This document shows positions 16,000-25,963 of a stretch of 64,000 bases of DNA, one piece after another. The position numbers and the translations under genes are program-made. The DNA is from Citrobacter europaeus (GTDB taxonomy: Bacteria; Pseudomonadota; Gammaproteobacteria; Enterobacterales; Enterobacteriaceae): positions 372,001-436,000 of the forward strand of contig CP083650.1 in assembly GCA_020099315.1 (NCBI GenBank), given 5' to 3'. The notes under the pieces are model-generated. The model was not told where the DNA came from, did no database searches, and saw nothing but the letters and a program-made list of their open reading frames with translations. Position 1 is the stretch's first letter. Each line of letters begins with the position of its first letter.

Positions 16000-17180
16000 T
16001 CTTTAACTCCTGAATCTAAGTCTTTACCCAGAGGGATGGCGCCCACTTCCGTGAAATTGCTTACGGAGGCGGATTTCTCATAGAAATGCGGGGCGATGTC
16101 AATCAGGCCGCCGGTGCGATAAAACGCATCGGTGTGGTGAATGGGCAGCGTCACCACCGTGCGGGTGATGGCGGATTTATAGATAGCGGTAATCAACTCC
16201 AGCGAGCGCTTGCCCTGTTCGCCATCGACCAGGGGACGGAGCTGTTGTTCGATGGCATTAAGCAGGTTATCGATTTGCCCAGTATGTAGCGTCCATTGCA
16301 GCGGTGGCGTAGTGCGAAAAAGTGTCTCCAGATGCTGTTCCAGCTCGCCGTTATTGTCAGTTTGCGGGAAGCCGTTATCCGCCGACTGGCTGGCATGAAC
16401 CTGCCACGGCGCGGAAATACGCGCTTTTTCACCCTGAATGACAATCTTTTGATCTTCACCGTGATGCACCACGGAGGCGGTCAACTGCGTCAGTGCCCCG
16501 TTCGGGTATTTGAAGATAGCCGCGCTAAGATCCTCGACTTCGGCGTTGTCATGGGCGACGTTGGTCATCATCGCCACCACTTCAGTAGGGAAACCCAGCA
16601 TCCATTGAATGGCGTCAATGTGGTGTACCGCGTGATTCAGCGTGCAGCCGCCGCCTTCTTTCTGCCACGTGCCGCGCCACCATAGATCGTAATAGCAGTG
16701 TCCGCGCCACCAGAATGAATCCACCTGTGCATGGCAAATCTTGCCCGCCAGCCCGGAATCAACAACGGTTTTCAGCCGCCAGAAGGCATCGGTAAAGCGG
16801 TTTTGCGCGATGATCGATAAGGTTTTCCCGCTGGCCTTTTGCGCGGCGATCATCGCATCGCACTCTTCGAGCGAAGAGGCCATTGGTTTTTCGCACAACA
16901 CATGTTTTCCGGCCTGCAGCGCATCAATGCTGATGGCTGCGTGCACGTACGGCGGAGTGCAGACATCCACCACATCGATCTCAATGTCCGCGTCCAGCAT
17001 CGCCTGATGACTGCGGTAGACTCGCGCTTCGCTCAGGCCGTAGCGTGATTTCTTTTCTTCCGCTTTCTCCGGGTAGATATCAACCAACGCGACAATCCGG
17101 CAACGATCGGCAAACTGTAAATACCCCTGAATGTGGTTGTGGGAGATATTCCCGGTACCGACAATGGCAATGTTGAGCAT
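15996..17180 (-). CDS. Gfo/Idh/MocA-family oxidoreductase (second in operon)
   Basis: 394 residues. Rossmann motif GTGNISHNHIQGY at the N-terminus, VLCEKPMASSLEECD with catalytic Lys, and NHAVHHIDAIQWMLG in the C-terminal domain. The start at MLNIAIVG has GGAG 7 bases upstream and follows the first dehydrogenase by 16 bp; a longer frame reaching into that gene was rejected. It carries a C-terminal extension of about 35 residues after the usual family end. Substrate unknown; likely the same glycoside as its neighbours. Confidence 0.82.
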   Translation of the reverse strand: MLNIAIVGTGNISHNHIQGYLQFADRCRIVALVDIYPEKAEEKKSRYGLSEARVYRSHQAMLDADIEIDVVDVCTPPYVHAAISIDALQAGKHVLCEKPMASSLEECDAMIAAQKASGKTLSIIAQNRFTDAFWRLKTVVDSGLAGKICHAQVDSFWWRGHCYYDLWWRGTWQKEGGGCTLNHAVHHIDAIQWMLGFPTEVVAMMTNVAHDNAEVEDLSAAIFKYPNGALTQLTASVVHHGEDQKIVIQGEKARISAPWQVHASQSADNGFPQTDNNGELEQHLETLFRTTPPLQWTLHTGQIDNLLNAIEQQLRPLVDGEQGKRSLELITAIYKSAITRTVVTLPIHHTDAFYRTGGLIDIAPHFYEKSASVSNFTEVGAIPLGKDLDSGVKE

Positions 17181-17196
17181 GATTTTCTCCTGCGCG

Positions 17197-18351
17197 TTAC
17201 CAGCTACCGGAAGCGTCCAGCGTGCGGCTGGTCGCGGTTTTTTCAACTGAGGAGGCGATACGTTGCTGGAGCAACTGGAAGTAGCGCTGCTCATCGATTG
17301 GTAGCTCAACCCAGTCATCAGTCCAGGTAGAAAGGTGCATCGCATTGGAAAGCGTCAGGCCGCGAATGCCTTCCAGACCGGGGGCGATCAGCGGTTCGCC
17401 GTGCAGAATTGCGGCGGTGAAATTGCGGGTAATGACAAAGTGCTCGCTGCATTCTGGTTCGGTAGGGATTATCACCTCCCAGCATTCCGGCTCACCAAAA
17501 CCGTTTTGCCAGCGCGCATTAAAGTCGGTTTCGGATTCCCGTAGTCTCCAGAAGCGCAATCGGCCTTCTTCCACCACGACTTTTCCCCGACTGCCGACAA
17601 TTTCCAGGCGGTTTGTGCCGGGCGTTTCGGCGACGGTGGTGATAAACACGCCGGTCGCACCGTTGGCGTATTCCGCGTAGGCCGTGACGTCATCTTCAAC
17701 TTCAATCTGGCGGTGCTTGCCAAACTGGCAAAAAGCGCGCAAGCGTACCGGCATGCCGACCAGCCATTGCCATAAATCGAGCTGGTGCGGATCCTGATTA
17801 AGCAGCACGCCGCCGCCTTCACCTTTCCAGGTCGCGCGCCAGCCGCCGGAGTTGTAATAGCTCTGCGAACGATACCAGTTGGTAATGATCCAGTTAGAGC
17901 GACGCAGTTCGCCGAGTTCGCCGCTGTCGATCAGATCTTTAACTTTCTGATACAGCGGATTGGGGCGCTGGTTGTACATCATGCTGAACACCACATCGCA
18001 TTCGCGCGCGCAGGCATTCATCTCTTGTACCTGCGCGGTATAGACCCCGGCAGGCTTCTCGCACAGCGTATGGATGCCAAGGCGCATGGCCATCATCGAT
18101 AAACCCGGATGGTCATAGTGCGGAGTGGCGACGATAACGGCGTCAATAAGCCCACTTTCCAGCATCTCACGCGCGTCGCTGAATAACGTCACCTCTTCAC
18201 CGACCAGCCGTTGGATAGCCGCATGTTTATCAGGATTGTTATCACACACTGCGGTAAGCACTGCTTCGTGTACCGTTCCGGCCAGCAGGTAGCGCGCATG
18301 GACGGTACCAATGTTGCCAACCCCAATAATGCCAAAGCGTATTTTTTTCAT
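17197..18351 (-). CDS. Gfo/Idh/MocA-family oxidoreductase (first in operon)
   Basis: 384 residues. N-terminal GVGNIGTVHARYLL Rossmann motif, TLCEKPAGVYTAQVQ with catalytic Lys and NQDPHQLDLWQWLVG in the C-terminal domain. First gene of a leftward operon of four dehydrogenases, a transporter and a glycoside hydrolase. Divergent from a LacI-type regulator gene across 190 bp that contain a LacI-type operator. Three of the four dehydrogenases keep the full family signature, so several oxidation and reduction steps on one substrate are likely. Confidence 0.83.
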   Translation of the reverse strand: MKKIRFGIIGVGNIGTVHARYLLAGTVHEAVLTAVCDNNPDKHAAIQRLVGEEVTLFSDAREMLESGLIDAVIVATPHYDHPGLSMMAMRLGIHTLCEKPAGVYTAQVQEMNACARECDVVFSMMYNQRPNPLYQKVKDLIDSGELGELRRSNWIITNWYRSQSYYNSGGWRATWKGEGGGVLLNQDPHQLDLWQWLVGMPVRLRAFCQFGKHRQIEVEDDVTAYAEYANGATGVFITTVAETPGTNRLEIVGSRGKVVVEEGRLRFWRLRESETDFNARWQNGFGEPECWEVIIPTEPECSEHFVITRNFTAAILHGEPLIAPGLEGIRGLTLSNAMHLSTWTDDWVELPIDEQRYFQLLQQRIASSVEKTATSRTLDASGSW

Positions 18352-18498
18352 GTCGTGCCTTTTTCATGAGAAATAAGGGATATGCGGAACATAAGAAACG
18401 CCTGGAATATCGACAATGTGATTTTGTGAGAACGGTTGCAGGATGAAAAAGAAGTTCATCCGGTCATTGAAAAAGTGTTTTAGAGTCAATGAACTACG

Positions 18499-18516
18499 TT
18501 TGCAAAAAATTGCAAA
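18499..18516. promoter_or_regulatory. LacI-type operator in front of the sugar cluster
   Basis: Inverted repeat TTTGCAA-AAAA-TTGCAAA (perfect 7-bp arms, 4-bp spacer). It lies 26 bp before the start of the LacI-family gene and in the shared control region of the divergent operon. The TTGCAA half-site is typical of LacI-family operators. Autoregulation and repression of the dehydrogenase operon are inferred. Confidence 0.6.
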
Positions 18517-18541
18517 GATTGATTGCGAGTGAGGTCACAGA

Positions 18542-19597
18542 ATGTCTGGCAAGCTAAAAATGGATGAAATTGCTGCCCTGACGGGGTACTCGGTGAGTAC
18601 AGTGTCGAGGGTGCTTAGCGGGAAGTCATATACCAGCGATAAAGCGCGTGAGGCGATCGTCAGCTGCGCGCGCAGGCTGGGTGTTCTGGACTCGCTGTCC
18701 AGTGGACGACTGTTGATCAACGGCATTGCCGTTTTCGCTCCGTTGCGCACTTTCACCGCCCGTGGCGATGCGTTTTATCTTGAAGTCACGCGCGGAATTG
18801 CGGAGGCGATAGCGCCGCATGATGTCTATCTGAGTTACTGCGGGCTGGATGAGCAACGCGCGGACATCAAGGTCTTTCAGGAAAAGGCCAACAATAAGAA
18901 TATCAATGCCATTATTCTTATCGGCATTGATGACCCGACCGTGCATAAACTGGCGCAACTGCTGGATAAACCCTGCGTGTTGATTAACTCGCAGGACAAA
19001 GAAGGGTTACTGGATGCGGTATCTCCCGATCATCGGGCGATTGGCAACCGTGCTGTGCAATACCTTTTTGATCAGGGGCATCGGCGTATTCTCCATGTCA
19101 CCAGCCTGCGCCGGGAAACGATGTACTGGCGTCTGGAGGGCATTAAGGAGGTCTACAGACAGTATCAGATACCGTTTGATACCGGGCGCGATCTGCTGGT
19201 GACGGAAGGGTTTTCTGAGGATGAATCAGAGCGGGCTATAGGCAACTGGCTACGTGAAACGCCGCGTGAAGCATGGCCAGAGGTGATTTTCTGCGCCGGG
19301 GCGTCAATGTCGACGGGCATTCGGCGGATCCTGGAAAACGTTGGCGTGGAGATACCCGGTGAGCTGTCGCTGATGACGACGGATGTTCAGGAACTGGACG
19401 CGCATATCGTTGCCGCGGTAACCAGTATCACTATCCCCTGTCGGGCGCTGGGCGTGGAAGCGGTGCATTTGCTGCAGAACCGTCTTAATCGCCCCTCTGC
19501 GCCGGTATTTAACCTGTTGCTGAAGGGAAAGGTGACGGATCGGGGAACCGTCACCCACGCAACGCGCCATGCCGCGCGGGTGACGGTCGCTCGTTAA
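18542..19597 (+). CDS. LacI-family transcriptional regulator of the sugar cluster
   Basis: 351 residues. N-terminal LacI helix-turn-helix (MDEIAALTGYSVSTVSRVLSG, residues about 7-27) followed by a periplasmic-binding-protein-like effector domain (about 60-335). A GAGG motif seven bases upstream supports the ATG. It is divergent from the four-dehydrogenase operon and convergent with msrA (7-bp gap). Expected to bind the inverted repeat at 18499-18516 and release it when the sugar or its oxidised product is present. Confidence 0.88.
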   Translation: MSGKLKMDEIAALTGYSVSTVSRVLSGKSYTSDKAREAIVSCARRLGVLDSLSSGRLLINGIAVFAPLRTFTARGDAFYLEVTRGIAEAIAPHDVYLSYCGLDEQRADIKVFQEKANNKNINAIILIGIDDPTVHKLAQLLDKPCVLINSQDKEGLLDAVSPDHRAIGNRAVQYLFDQGHRRILHVTSLRRETMYWRLEGIKEVYRQYQIPFDTGRDLLVTEGFSEDESERAIGNWLRETPREAWPEVIFCAGASMSTGIRRILENVGVEIPGELSLMTTDVQELDAHIVAAVTSITIPCRALGVEAVHLLQNRLNRPSAPVFNLLLKGKVTDRGTVTHATRHAARVTVAR

Positions 19598-19604
19598 TTG
19601 CGGA

Positions 19605-20243
19605 TTAACGTTCTGGCGGCAGGCAAACGCCGATGCCACCAATTCCACAGTAGCCATATGGATTTTTGTGCAGGTACTGCTGGTGATCGTCCTCGGCATA
19701 GTAGAACGGGGTTGCCGTAGTGATTTCCGTTGTAATGGCGCGCTCGTCGCCTGCGGCGGTCATTGCTGCCTGAAAACGCGCAAGGCTCGCCTGTGCCGCG
19801 GCGGTTTGCTCTGGCGTTAACGGGTAAATGGCGGAGCGATACTGCGTACCCTGGTCGTTCCCCTGACGCATGCCCTGCGCCGGGTCGTGATTTTCCCAGA
19901 ACACCTGCAGCAGTTGTTCGTAGCTGATAACATGCGGGTCATAGACAACGCGTACCGCTTCGGCGTGCCCGGTATCGCCGGAACAGACTTCGCGGTAGGT
20001 TGGATTAGGGGTGTAGCCGCCGGTGTATCCGGCTGCCGTGCTGTATACCCCGGGTAATGACCAGAATAAACGTTCAACGCCCCAGAAGCATCCCATGGCG
20101 AAATACGCTATTTCCATACCGTCGGGCACGTTGGTCATCGAATGTTGGTTAACCGCATGCAGCGTTGCCACTGGCATCGGGGTGTTGCGTCCAGGTAGGG
20201 CATCTGCTTGAGTAACAAGATGCTTTCTATCAAATAAACTCAT
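19605..20243 (-). CDS. msrA: MsrA, peptide methionine-(S)-S-oxide reductase
   Basis: Reduces the S epimer of methionine sulfoxide, free or in proteins, using thioredoxin; cytoplasmic. 212 residues as in E. coli. The catalytic cysteine is in the motif FAMGCFWGVERLFW, and the resolving cysteines are near the C-terminus (NPYGYCGIGGIGVCLPPE). The start MSLFDRKHL follows GGAGAACGGCC; a longer frame adds 21 unconserved residues. Divergent from tamA. Confidence 0.97.
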   Translation of the reverse strand: MSLFDRKHLVTQADALPGRNTPMPVATLHAVNQHSMTNVPDGMEIAYFAMGCFWGVERLFWSLPGVYSTAAGYTGGYTPNPTYREVCSGDTGHAEAVRVVYDPHVISYEQLLQVFWENHDPAQGMRQGNDQGTQYRSAIYPLTPEQTAAAQASLARFQAAMTAAGDERAITTEITTATPFYYAEDDHQQYLHKNPYGYCGIGGIGVCLPPER

Positions 20244-20454
20244 GGCCGTTCTCCCGAAATCAGTCATTTGGGTTAAGGTTGTAACGAGACGCGTCTTTGC
20301 CCACAATAAACGGCGTGAATACGTCTAGAGTTAAACATAAGAAATATTTGGGTTGTCGTCTGTTTTTCAACTCTTATTGTTGATTTTTTGTTAAGCCGAG
20401 GAACGGCATAGTATTTTTTTCCAGGGGTGGAAAAAAGGATATTCAGGAGAAAAT

Positions 20455-22188
20455 GTGCCACATATCCGTCAGTTATGTTGGGTGGGATTACTGTGCTTAA
20501 GTGGCTCCGCCGCCGCCGCGAATGTTCGCTTACAGGTCGAAGGATTATCAGGACCGCTGGAGAAAAACGTCCGTGCGCAGCTGTCCACGATTCAAAGTGA
20601 TGAAGTCACTCCGGACCGACGCTTTCGTGCGCGCGTTGATGATGCCATCCGCGAAGGGCTAAAGGCGCTGGGCTACTTTGAGCCAACCATTGATTTCGAA
20701 CTGCGTCCGCCGCCGGCGAAAGGACGTCAGGTGCTGATTGCCAAAGTGAATGCTGGCGAGCCGGTGCTGATTGGCGGCACCGAGGTGATTCTGCGCGGTG
20801 GCGCGCGTACGGACAAAGATTATCTCGATCTGCTGAAAACGCGGCCGGCAATTGGCACCGTGCTGAATCAGGGGGACTATGACAACTTCAAAAAGTCACT
20901 CACCAGCGTGGCGCTGCGCAAAGGCTATTTCGACAGTGAATTTAATAAAAGCCAGCTTGGCATAGCGCTTGAGCGCCGCCAGGCGTTCTGGGATATCGAT
21001 TACAACAGCGGCGAACGCTATCGCTTTGGACATGTCACCTTTGAAGGTTCGCAAATTCGCGACGAGTACCTGCAAAATCTGGTGCCTTTTAAAGAAGGTG
21101 AAGAGTACGAGTCGAAAGATCTGGGCGAACTGAACCGTCGTCTGTCGGCGACCGGCTGGTTTAATTCTGTGGTCGTCGCGCCGGAATTTGATAAAGCCCG
21201 CAAAACCAAAGTGCTGCCGCTAAAAGGCGTGGTCTCGCCGCGAACCGAAAACACCATCGAAACCGGGGTCGGTTATTCAACTGACGTCGGGCCACGGGTA
21301 AAAACCTCGTGGAAAAAGCCGTGGATGAACTCCTATGGCCACAGCCTGACCACCAGCGCCAGTATCTCGGCGCCAGAGCAGGTTCTTGATTTCAGTTATA
21401 AAATGCCGTTGTTAAAGAACCCGCTGGAGCAGTATTACCTGGTGCAAGGGGGCTTTAAGCGTACCGATTTAAACGATACCGAGCAGGACTCCACGACGCT
21501 TGCGGTTTCCCGCTACTGGGATCTCTCCAGCGGCTGGCAGCGCGCGATTAACCTGCGCTGGAGCCTCGACCACTTTACCCAGGGTAACGTCACCAACACC
21601 ACCATGCTGCTCTATCCAGGCGTGATGATTAGCCGGACGCGCTCGCGCGGTGGCCTGATGCCTGTGTGGGGCGATTCTCAGCGTTATTCTATTGATTACT
21701 CCAACACGGCCTGGGGTTCAGACGTTGATTTCTCCGTCTTCCAGGCGCAAAACGTCTGGATCCGCACGCTGTACGACAGGCACCGCTTTGTGATGCGCGG
21801 CAACCTCGGCTGGATTGAAACCGGCGACTTCGACAAAGTGCCGCCGGATCTGCGTTTCTTCGCCGGGGGCGATCGCAGCATTCGTGGTTACAAATACAAA
21901 TCTATTTCGCCTGAAGGCAGCGACGGCAAGCTGAAAGGGGCCTCGAAGCTGGCGACCGGCTCGCTGGAATATCAGTACAACGTGACCGGAAAATGGTGGG
22001 GCGCAATGTTTGTCGATAGCGGTGAAGCGGTCAGCGATATCCGCAAAAGCGATTTCAAAACCGGCGCCGGGGTCGGCGTACGCTGGCAATCGCCGGTCGG
22101 TCCCATCAAGCTCGACTTTGCCGTTCCTGTCGGCGACAAAGATGAACATGGTTTACAGTTTTACATCGGTCTGGGGCCTGAATTATGA
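20455..22188 (+). CDS. tamA: TamA, Omp85-family outer membrane assembly factor
   Basis: Outer membrane subunit of the translocation and assembly module, which inserts some autotransporters and outer membrane proteins and, with TamB, contributes to phospholipid transport. 577 residues, same as E. coli TamA. A signal peptide (about 1-21) is followed by three POTRA domains (about 22-265) and a 16-strand beta-barrel with the Omp85 motif GGDRSIRGYKYKS. The start is GTG at 20455, preceded by AGGAGA with a 4-base gap. It overlaps tamB by 4 bp (ATGA). Confidence 0.97.
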   Translation: MPHIRQLCWVGLLCLSGSAAAANVRLQVEGLSGPLEKNVRAQLSTIQSDEVTPDRRFRARVDDAIREGLKALGYFEPTIDFELRPPPAKGRQVLIAKVNAGEPVLIGGTEVILRGGARTDKDYLDLLKTRPAIGTVLNQGDYDNFKKSLTSVALRKGYFDSEFNKSQLGIALERRQAFWDIDYNSGERYRFGHVTFEGSQIRDEYLQNLVPFKEGEEYESKDLGELNRRLSATGWFNSVVVAPEFDKARKTKVLPLKGVVSPRTENTIETGVGYSTDVGPRVKTSWKKPWMNSYGHSLTTSASISAPEQVLDFSYKMPLLKNPLEQYYLVQGGFKRTDLNDTEQDSTTLAVSRYWDLSSGWQRAINLRWSLDHFTQGNVTNTTMLLYPGVMISRTRSRGGLMPVWGDSQRYSIDYSNTAWGSDVDFSVFQAQNVWIRTLYDRHRFVMRGNLGWIETGDFDKVPPDLRFFAGGDRSIRGYKYKSISPEGSDGKLKGASKLATGSLEYQYNVTGKWWGAMFVDSGEAVSDIRKSDFKTGAGVGVRWQSPVGPIKLDFAVPVGDKDEHGLQFYIGLGPEL

Positions 22189-25100
22189 GTTTATGGAAGA
22201 AGATAAGCCTCGGCGTGCTGATTTTTATCCTGCTGCTGTTAGGCACGGTGGCGTTCCTCGTTGGCACCACCTCGGGCCTGCATCTGATCTTCAAAGCGGC
22301 TAATCGTTGGGTTCCGGGTCTGGAAATTGGTCAGGTCACCGGCGGCTGGCGGGATCTATCGCTCAAAAATATTCGTTACGACCAGCCTGGCGTGGCGGTG
22401 AATGCTGGTGAAGTGCATCTGGCCGTGGGGCTTAACTGCCTGTGGAACAGCAGCCTGTGCGTCAACGATCTGGCGCTGAAAAACATCAACGTGGCGATCG
22501 ACAGCAAAAAGATGCCGCCCTCAGAGCCGGTTGAAGAAGAAGAGAGTGGTCCGCTCAACCTTTCCACGCCTTACCCAATCACGCTTTCGCGCGTGGCGCT
22601 TAACAACATCAACATCAAAATCGATGACACCACGGTTTCGGTGCTGGATTTTACCTCCGGCCTGAACTGGCAGGAAAAAACGCTGACGCTGAAGCCAACG
22701 TCATTACAGGGGCTGCTGATTGCCCTGCCTAAAGTGGCCGAAGTGGCGCAGGAAGAGGTCGTCGAACCGAAGATTCAAAACCCGCAGCCGGATGAAAAAC
22801 CGCTCGGCGAAATGCTAAAAGATCTGTTCTCAAAACCGGTGCTGCCGGAAATGACCGATGTCCATCTGCCGCTCAATCTCAACATTGAAGAGTTTCGTGG
22901 CGAGCAGTTGCGCGTGACCGGGGATACAGATTTAACGGTACATAACATGCTGCTGAAAGTGAGCAGCATTGACGGCAACATGAAGCTTGATGCGCTGGAT
23001 ATCGACTCGAATCAGGGAACGGTAAAAGCCAGCGGCACGGCGCAACTCACCGACACATGGCCGGTTGATATTACGTTAAACAGCACACTCAACATCGACC
23101 CGTTAAAAGGTGAAAAGGTGAAGCTGAAGGTCGGCGGCGCGCTGCGTGAACAGCTGGAAGTCGGCGTCAATTTGTCTGGTCCGGTGGATATGGACCTGCG
23201 GGCGCAGACGCGTCTGGCAGAAGCCGGATTGCCGCTCAACATTGAGGTGGTGAGTAAGCAGATTTACTGGCCGTTTACCGGCGACAAACAGTTCCAGGCC
23301 GATGACATCAAGCTCAAACTAACCGGCAAGATGACAGACTATACGCTGTCGATGCGTACCGCCGTGAAAGGGCAGGATATTCCTCCGGCTACCATCACGC
23401 TGGACGCCAAAGGCAACGAACAGCAGATTAATCTCGACAAACTCAGCATTGCGGCGCTGGAAGGAAAAACCGAGCTGAAAGCGCTGGTGGACTGGCAGCA
23501 GGCGATCAGCTGGCGCGGCGAGTTAACGCTGGATGGTATCAATACCGCGAAAGCGATCCCGGACTGGCCGTCAAAACTGAATGGCCTGGTGAAAACGCGC
23601 GGCAGTCTGTACGGCGGAAGCTGGCAGATGGAGGTTCCGGAGCTGAAGCTGACCGGCAACGTGAAGCAGAACAAGGTCAATGTGAACGGTTCGCTGAAGG
23701 GGAACAGCTACCTGCAGTGGACGATCCCTGGCCTGCATCTGGAACTGGGACGCAACAGTGCGGACGTGAAAGGGGAACTGGGGGTCAAAGACCTCAATCT
23801 CGACGCGACGATTGATGCGCCGAGCCTGGATAACGCGCTACCGGGATTAGGCGGGACGGCGAAAGGGCTGGTAAAAGTTCGCGGTACGGTTGAAGCGCCA
23901 CAGCTGCTGGCGGATATCACCGCCCGCGGTCTGCGCTGGCAGGCGCTTTCCGTCGCTCAGGTACGTGTCGAAGGCGACGTGAAATCGGCCGAGCAAATCG
24001 CGGGTAATCTCAACGTTCGCGTAGAGCGGATTGAACAACCTGACGTGAATATTGGTCTGGTGACGCTCAACGCCAAAGGCAGTGAAAAGCAGCATGAGCT
24101 GCAGTTGCGCATTCAGGGTGAGCCGGTTTCCGGTCAACTGGACCTTGCCGGGAGCTTTGATCGCAAAGAACAGCGCTGGAAAGGGGCGTTAAGCAATACT
24201 CGCTTCCAGACGCCGGTCGGTCCGTGGTCGCTCAACCGTGCTATCGCGCTGGATTATCGCAACCAGGAACAGAAAATCAGCATTGGGCCGCACTGCTGGA
24301 ACAACCCGAATGCGGAACTGTGCGTACCGCAAACCATTGATGCCGGCGCATCGGGACGCGCGGTGGTGAACCTTAACCGCTTCGACCTGGCGATGTTAAA
24401 ACCGTTTATGCCGGATACAACCCAGGCCAGCGGCGTGTTCACTGGCAAAGCTGATGTGAGCTGGGACACCACTAAAGAGGGGCTGCCACAGGGGCAGGTC
24501 ACGCTTTCCGGACGCAACGTGAAGGTCACGCAAAGCGTAAACGATGCGCCGCTCCCTGTGGCGTTTGAAACGCTGAATCTGACCGCCGACCTGCATAATA
24601 ACCGTGCCGAGCTGGGCTGGCTGATTCGCCTGACCAACAACGGGCAGTTTGACGGTCAGGTGCAGGTAACGGATCCGCAAGGACGTCGTAGCCTGGGCGG
24701 TAACGTCAATATCCGCAACTTCAATCTGGCGATGGTGAACCCCATTTTCTCGCGCGGCGAAAAAGCGGCTGGGACGATCAACGCCAACCTGCGTCTGGGC
24801 GGCGATGTGCAAAGCCCGCAACTGCTCGGACAGCTGCAACTGAGCGGTCTGGATATCGACGGTAACTTTATGCCGTTTGACATGCAGCCAAGCCAGTTAG
24901 CCGTTAACTTCACCGGAACACGCTCCACGCTGGCGGGCGTGGTGCGCACGCAGCAGGGAGAAATCAATCTGAGCGGTGACGCCGACTGGAGTCAAATAGA
25001 CAACTGGCGGGCGCGCGTCGCGGCTAAAGGCAGCAGGGTACGTATTACCGTACCGCCGATGGTCCGCCTGGACGTATCGCCGGACGTGGTCTTTGAAGCC

Positions 25101-25961
25101 ACGCCAAGCCTGTTTACTCTCGATGGCAACGTGGATGTGCCGTGGGCGCGTATCGTCGTACACGACCTGCCGGAGAGCGCGGTTGGGGTTTCCAGCGATA
25201 TGGTCATGCTTAACAACAATCTGCAGCCGGAGAAACCGCAGACAGCCGGCATTCCGATCAACAGTAACCTGAACATCCACGTTGGTAACAACGTGCGTAT
25301 TGACGCCTTTGGTCTGAAAGCGCGTCTGACGGGCGATCTGAAAGTGGTGCAGGATAAGCAAGGGCTGGGGCTGAACGGACAGATAAATATTCCGAGCGGG
25401 CGCTTCCATGCCTATGGTCAGGATCTGATTGTGCGTAAGGGCGAGCTGTTGTTCTCCGGTCCGCCGGATCAGCCGTTACTCAATATCGAGGCAATTCGTA
25501 ACCCGGATGCCACCGAAGACGACGTGATCGCTGGCGTTCGCGTCACCGGTACAGCCGATGAACCGAAGGCGGAGATCTTCTCTGACCCGGCAATGTCGCA
25601 GCAAATGGCGCTTTCCTACCTGTTACGCGGACAAGGACTTGATAGCGAACAGAGCGACAGCGCGGCGATGACCTCAATGCTTATTGGTCTGGGGGTTGCA
25701 CAAAGTGGTCAGGTTGTGGGTAAAATCGGGGAGACATTTGGCGTAAGCAATCTGGCACTGGACACGCAAGGGGTGGGCGACTCATCTCAGGTGGTTGTCA
25801 GCGGATACGTACTGCCAGGTCTGCAGGTGAAATATGGTGTGGGTATATTTGACTCCTTAGCGACACTCACGCTACGTTATCGCCTGATGCCTAAGCTATA
25901 TCTGGAAGCAGTGTCTGGCGTAGATCAGGCACTTGATTTGCTCTATCAGTTCGAGTTTTAG
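22185..25961 (+). CDS. tamB: TamB, AsmA-like bridging protein
   Basis: Long periplasm-spanning protein of 1258 residues (E. coli 1259). One N-terminal membrane anchor (about 5-29), a very long beta-rich repetitive region forming a hydrophobic groove, and a C-terminal TamB/DUF490 domain (about 930-1258) that contacts TamA. With TamA it spans the envelope and takes part in outer membrane protein assembly and anterograde phospholipid transport (redundantly with YhdP and YdbH in E. coli). Coupled to tamA by a 4-bp overlap. Confidence 0.97.
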   Translation: MSLWKKISLGVLIFILLLLGTVAFLVGTTSGLHLIFKAANRWVPGLEIGQVTGGWRDLSLKNIRYDQPGVAVNAGEVHLAVGLNCLWNSSLCVNDLALKNINVAIDSKKMPPSEPVEEEESGPLNLSTPYPITLSRVALNNINIKIDDTTVSVLDFTSGLNWQEKTLTLKPTSLQGLLIALPKVAEVAQEEVVEPKIQNPQPDEKPLGEMLKDLFSKPVLPEMTDVHLPLNLNIEEFRGEQLRVTGDTDLTVHNMLLKVSSIDGNMKLDALDIDSNQGTVKASGTAQLTDTWPVDITLNSTLNIDPLKGEKVKLKVGGALREQLEVGVNLSGPVDMDLRAQTRLAEAGLPLNIEVVSKQIYWPFTGDKQFQADDIKLKLTGKMTDYTLSMRTAVKGQDIPPATITLDAKGNEQQINLDKLSIAALEGKTELKALVDWQQAISWRGELTLDGINTAKAIPDWPSKLNGLVKTRGSLYGGSWQMEVPELKLTGNVKQNKVNVNGSLKGNSYLQWTIPGLHLELGRNSADVKGELGVKDLNLDATIDAPSLDNALPGLGGTAKGLVKVRGTVEAPQLLADITARGLRWQALSVAQVRVEGDVKSAEQIAGNLNVRVERIEQPDVNIGLVTLNAKGSEKQHELQLRIQGEPVSGQLDLAGSFDRKEQRWKGALSNTRFQTPVGPWSLNRAIALDYRNQEQKISIGPHCWNNPNAELCVPQTIDAGASGRAVVNLNRFDLAMLKPFMPDTTQASGVFTGKADVSWDTTKEGLPQGQVTLSGRNVKVTQSVNDAPLPVAFETLNLTADLHNNRAELGWLIRLTNNGQFDGQVQVTDPQGRRSLGGNVNIRNFNLAMVNPIFSRGEKAAGTINANLRLGGDVQSPQLLGQLQLSGLDIDGNFMPFDMQPSQLAVNFTGTRSTLAGVVRTQQGEINLSGDADWSQIDNWRARVAAKGSRVRITVPPMVRLDVSPDVVFEATPSLFTLDGNVDVPWARIVVHDLPESAVGVSSDMVMLNNNLQPEKPQTAGIPINSNLNIHVGNNVRIDAFGLKARLTGDLKVVQDKQGLGLNGQINIPSGRFHAYGQDLIVRKGELLFSGPPDQPLLNIEAIRNPDATEDDVIAGVRVTGTADEPKAEIFSDPAMSQQMALSYLLRGQGLDSEQSDSAAMTSMLIGLGVAQSGQVVGKIGETFGVSNLALDTQGVGDSSQVVVSGYVLPGLQVKYGVGIFDSLATLTLRYRLMPKLYLEAVSGVDQALDLLYQFEF

Positions 25962-25963
25962 CA

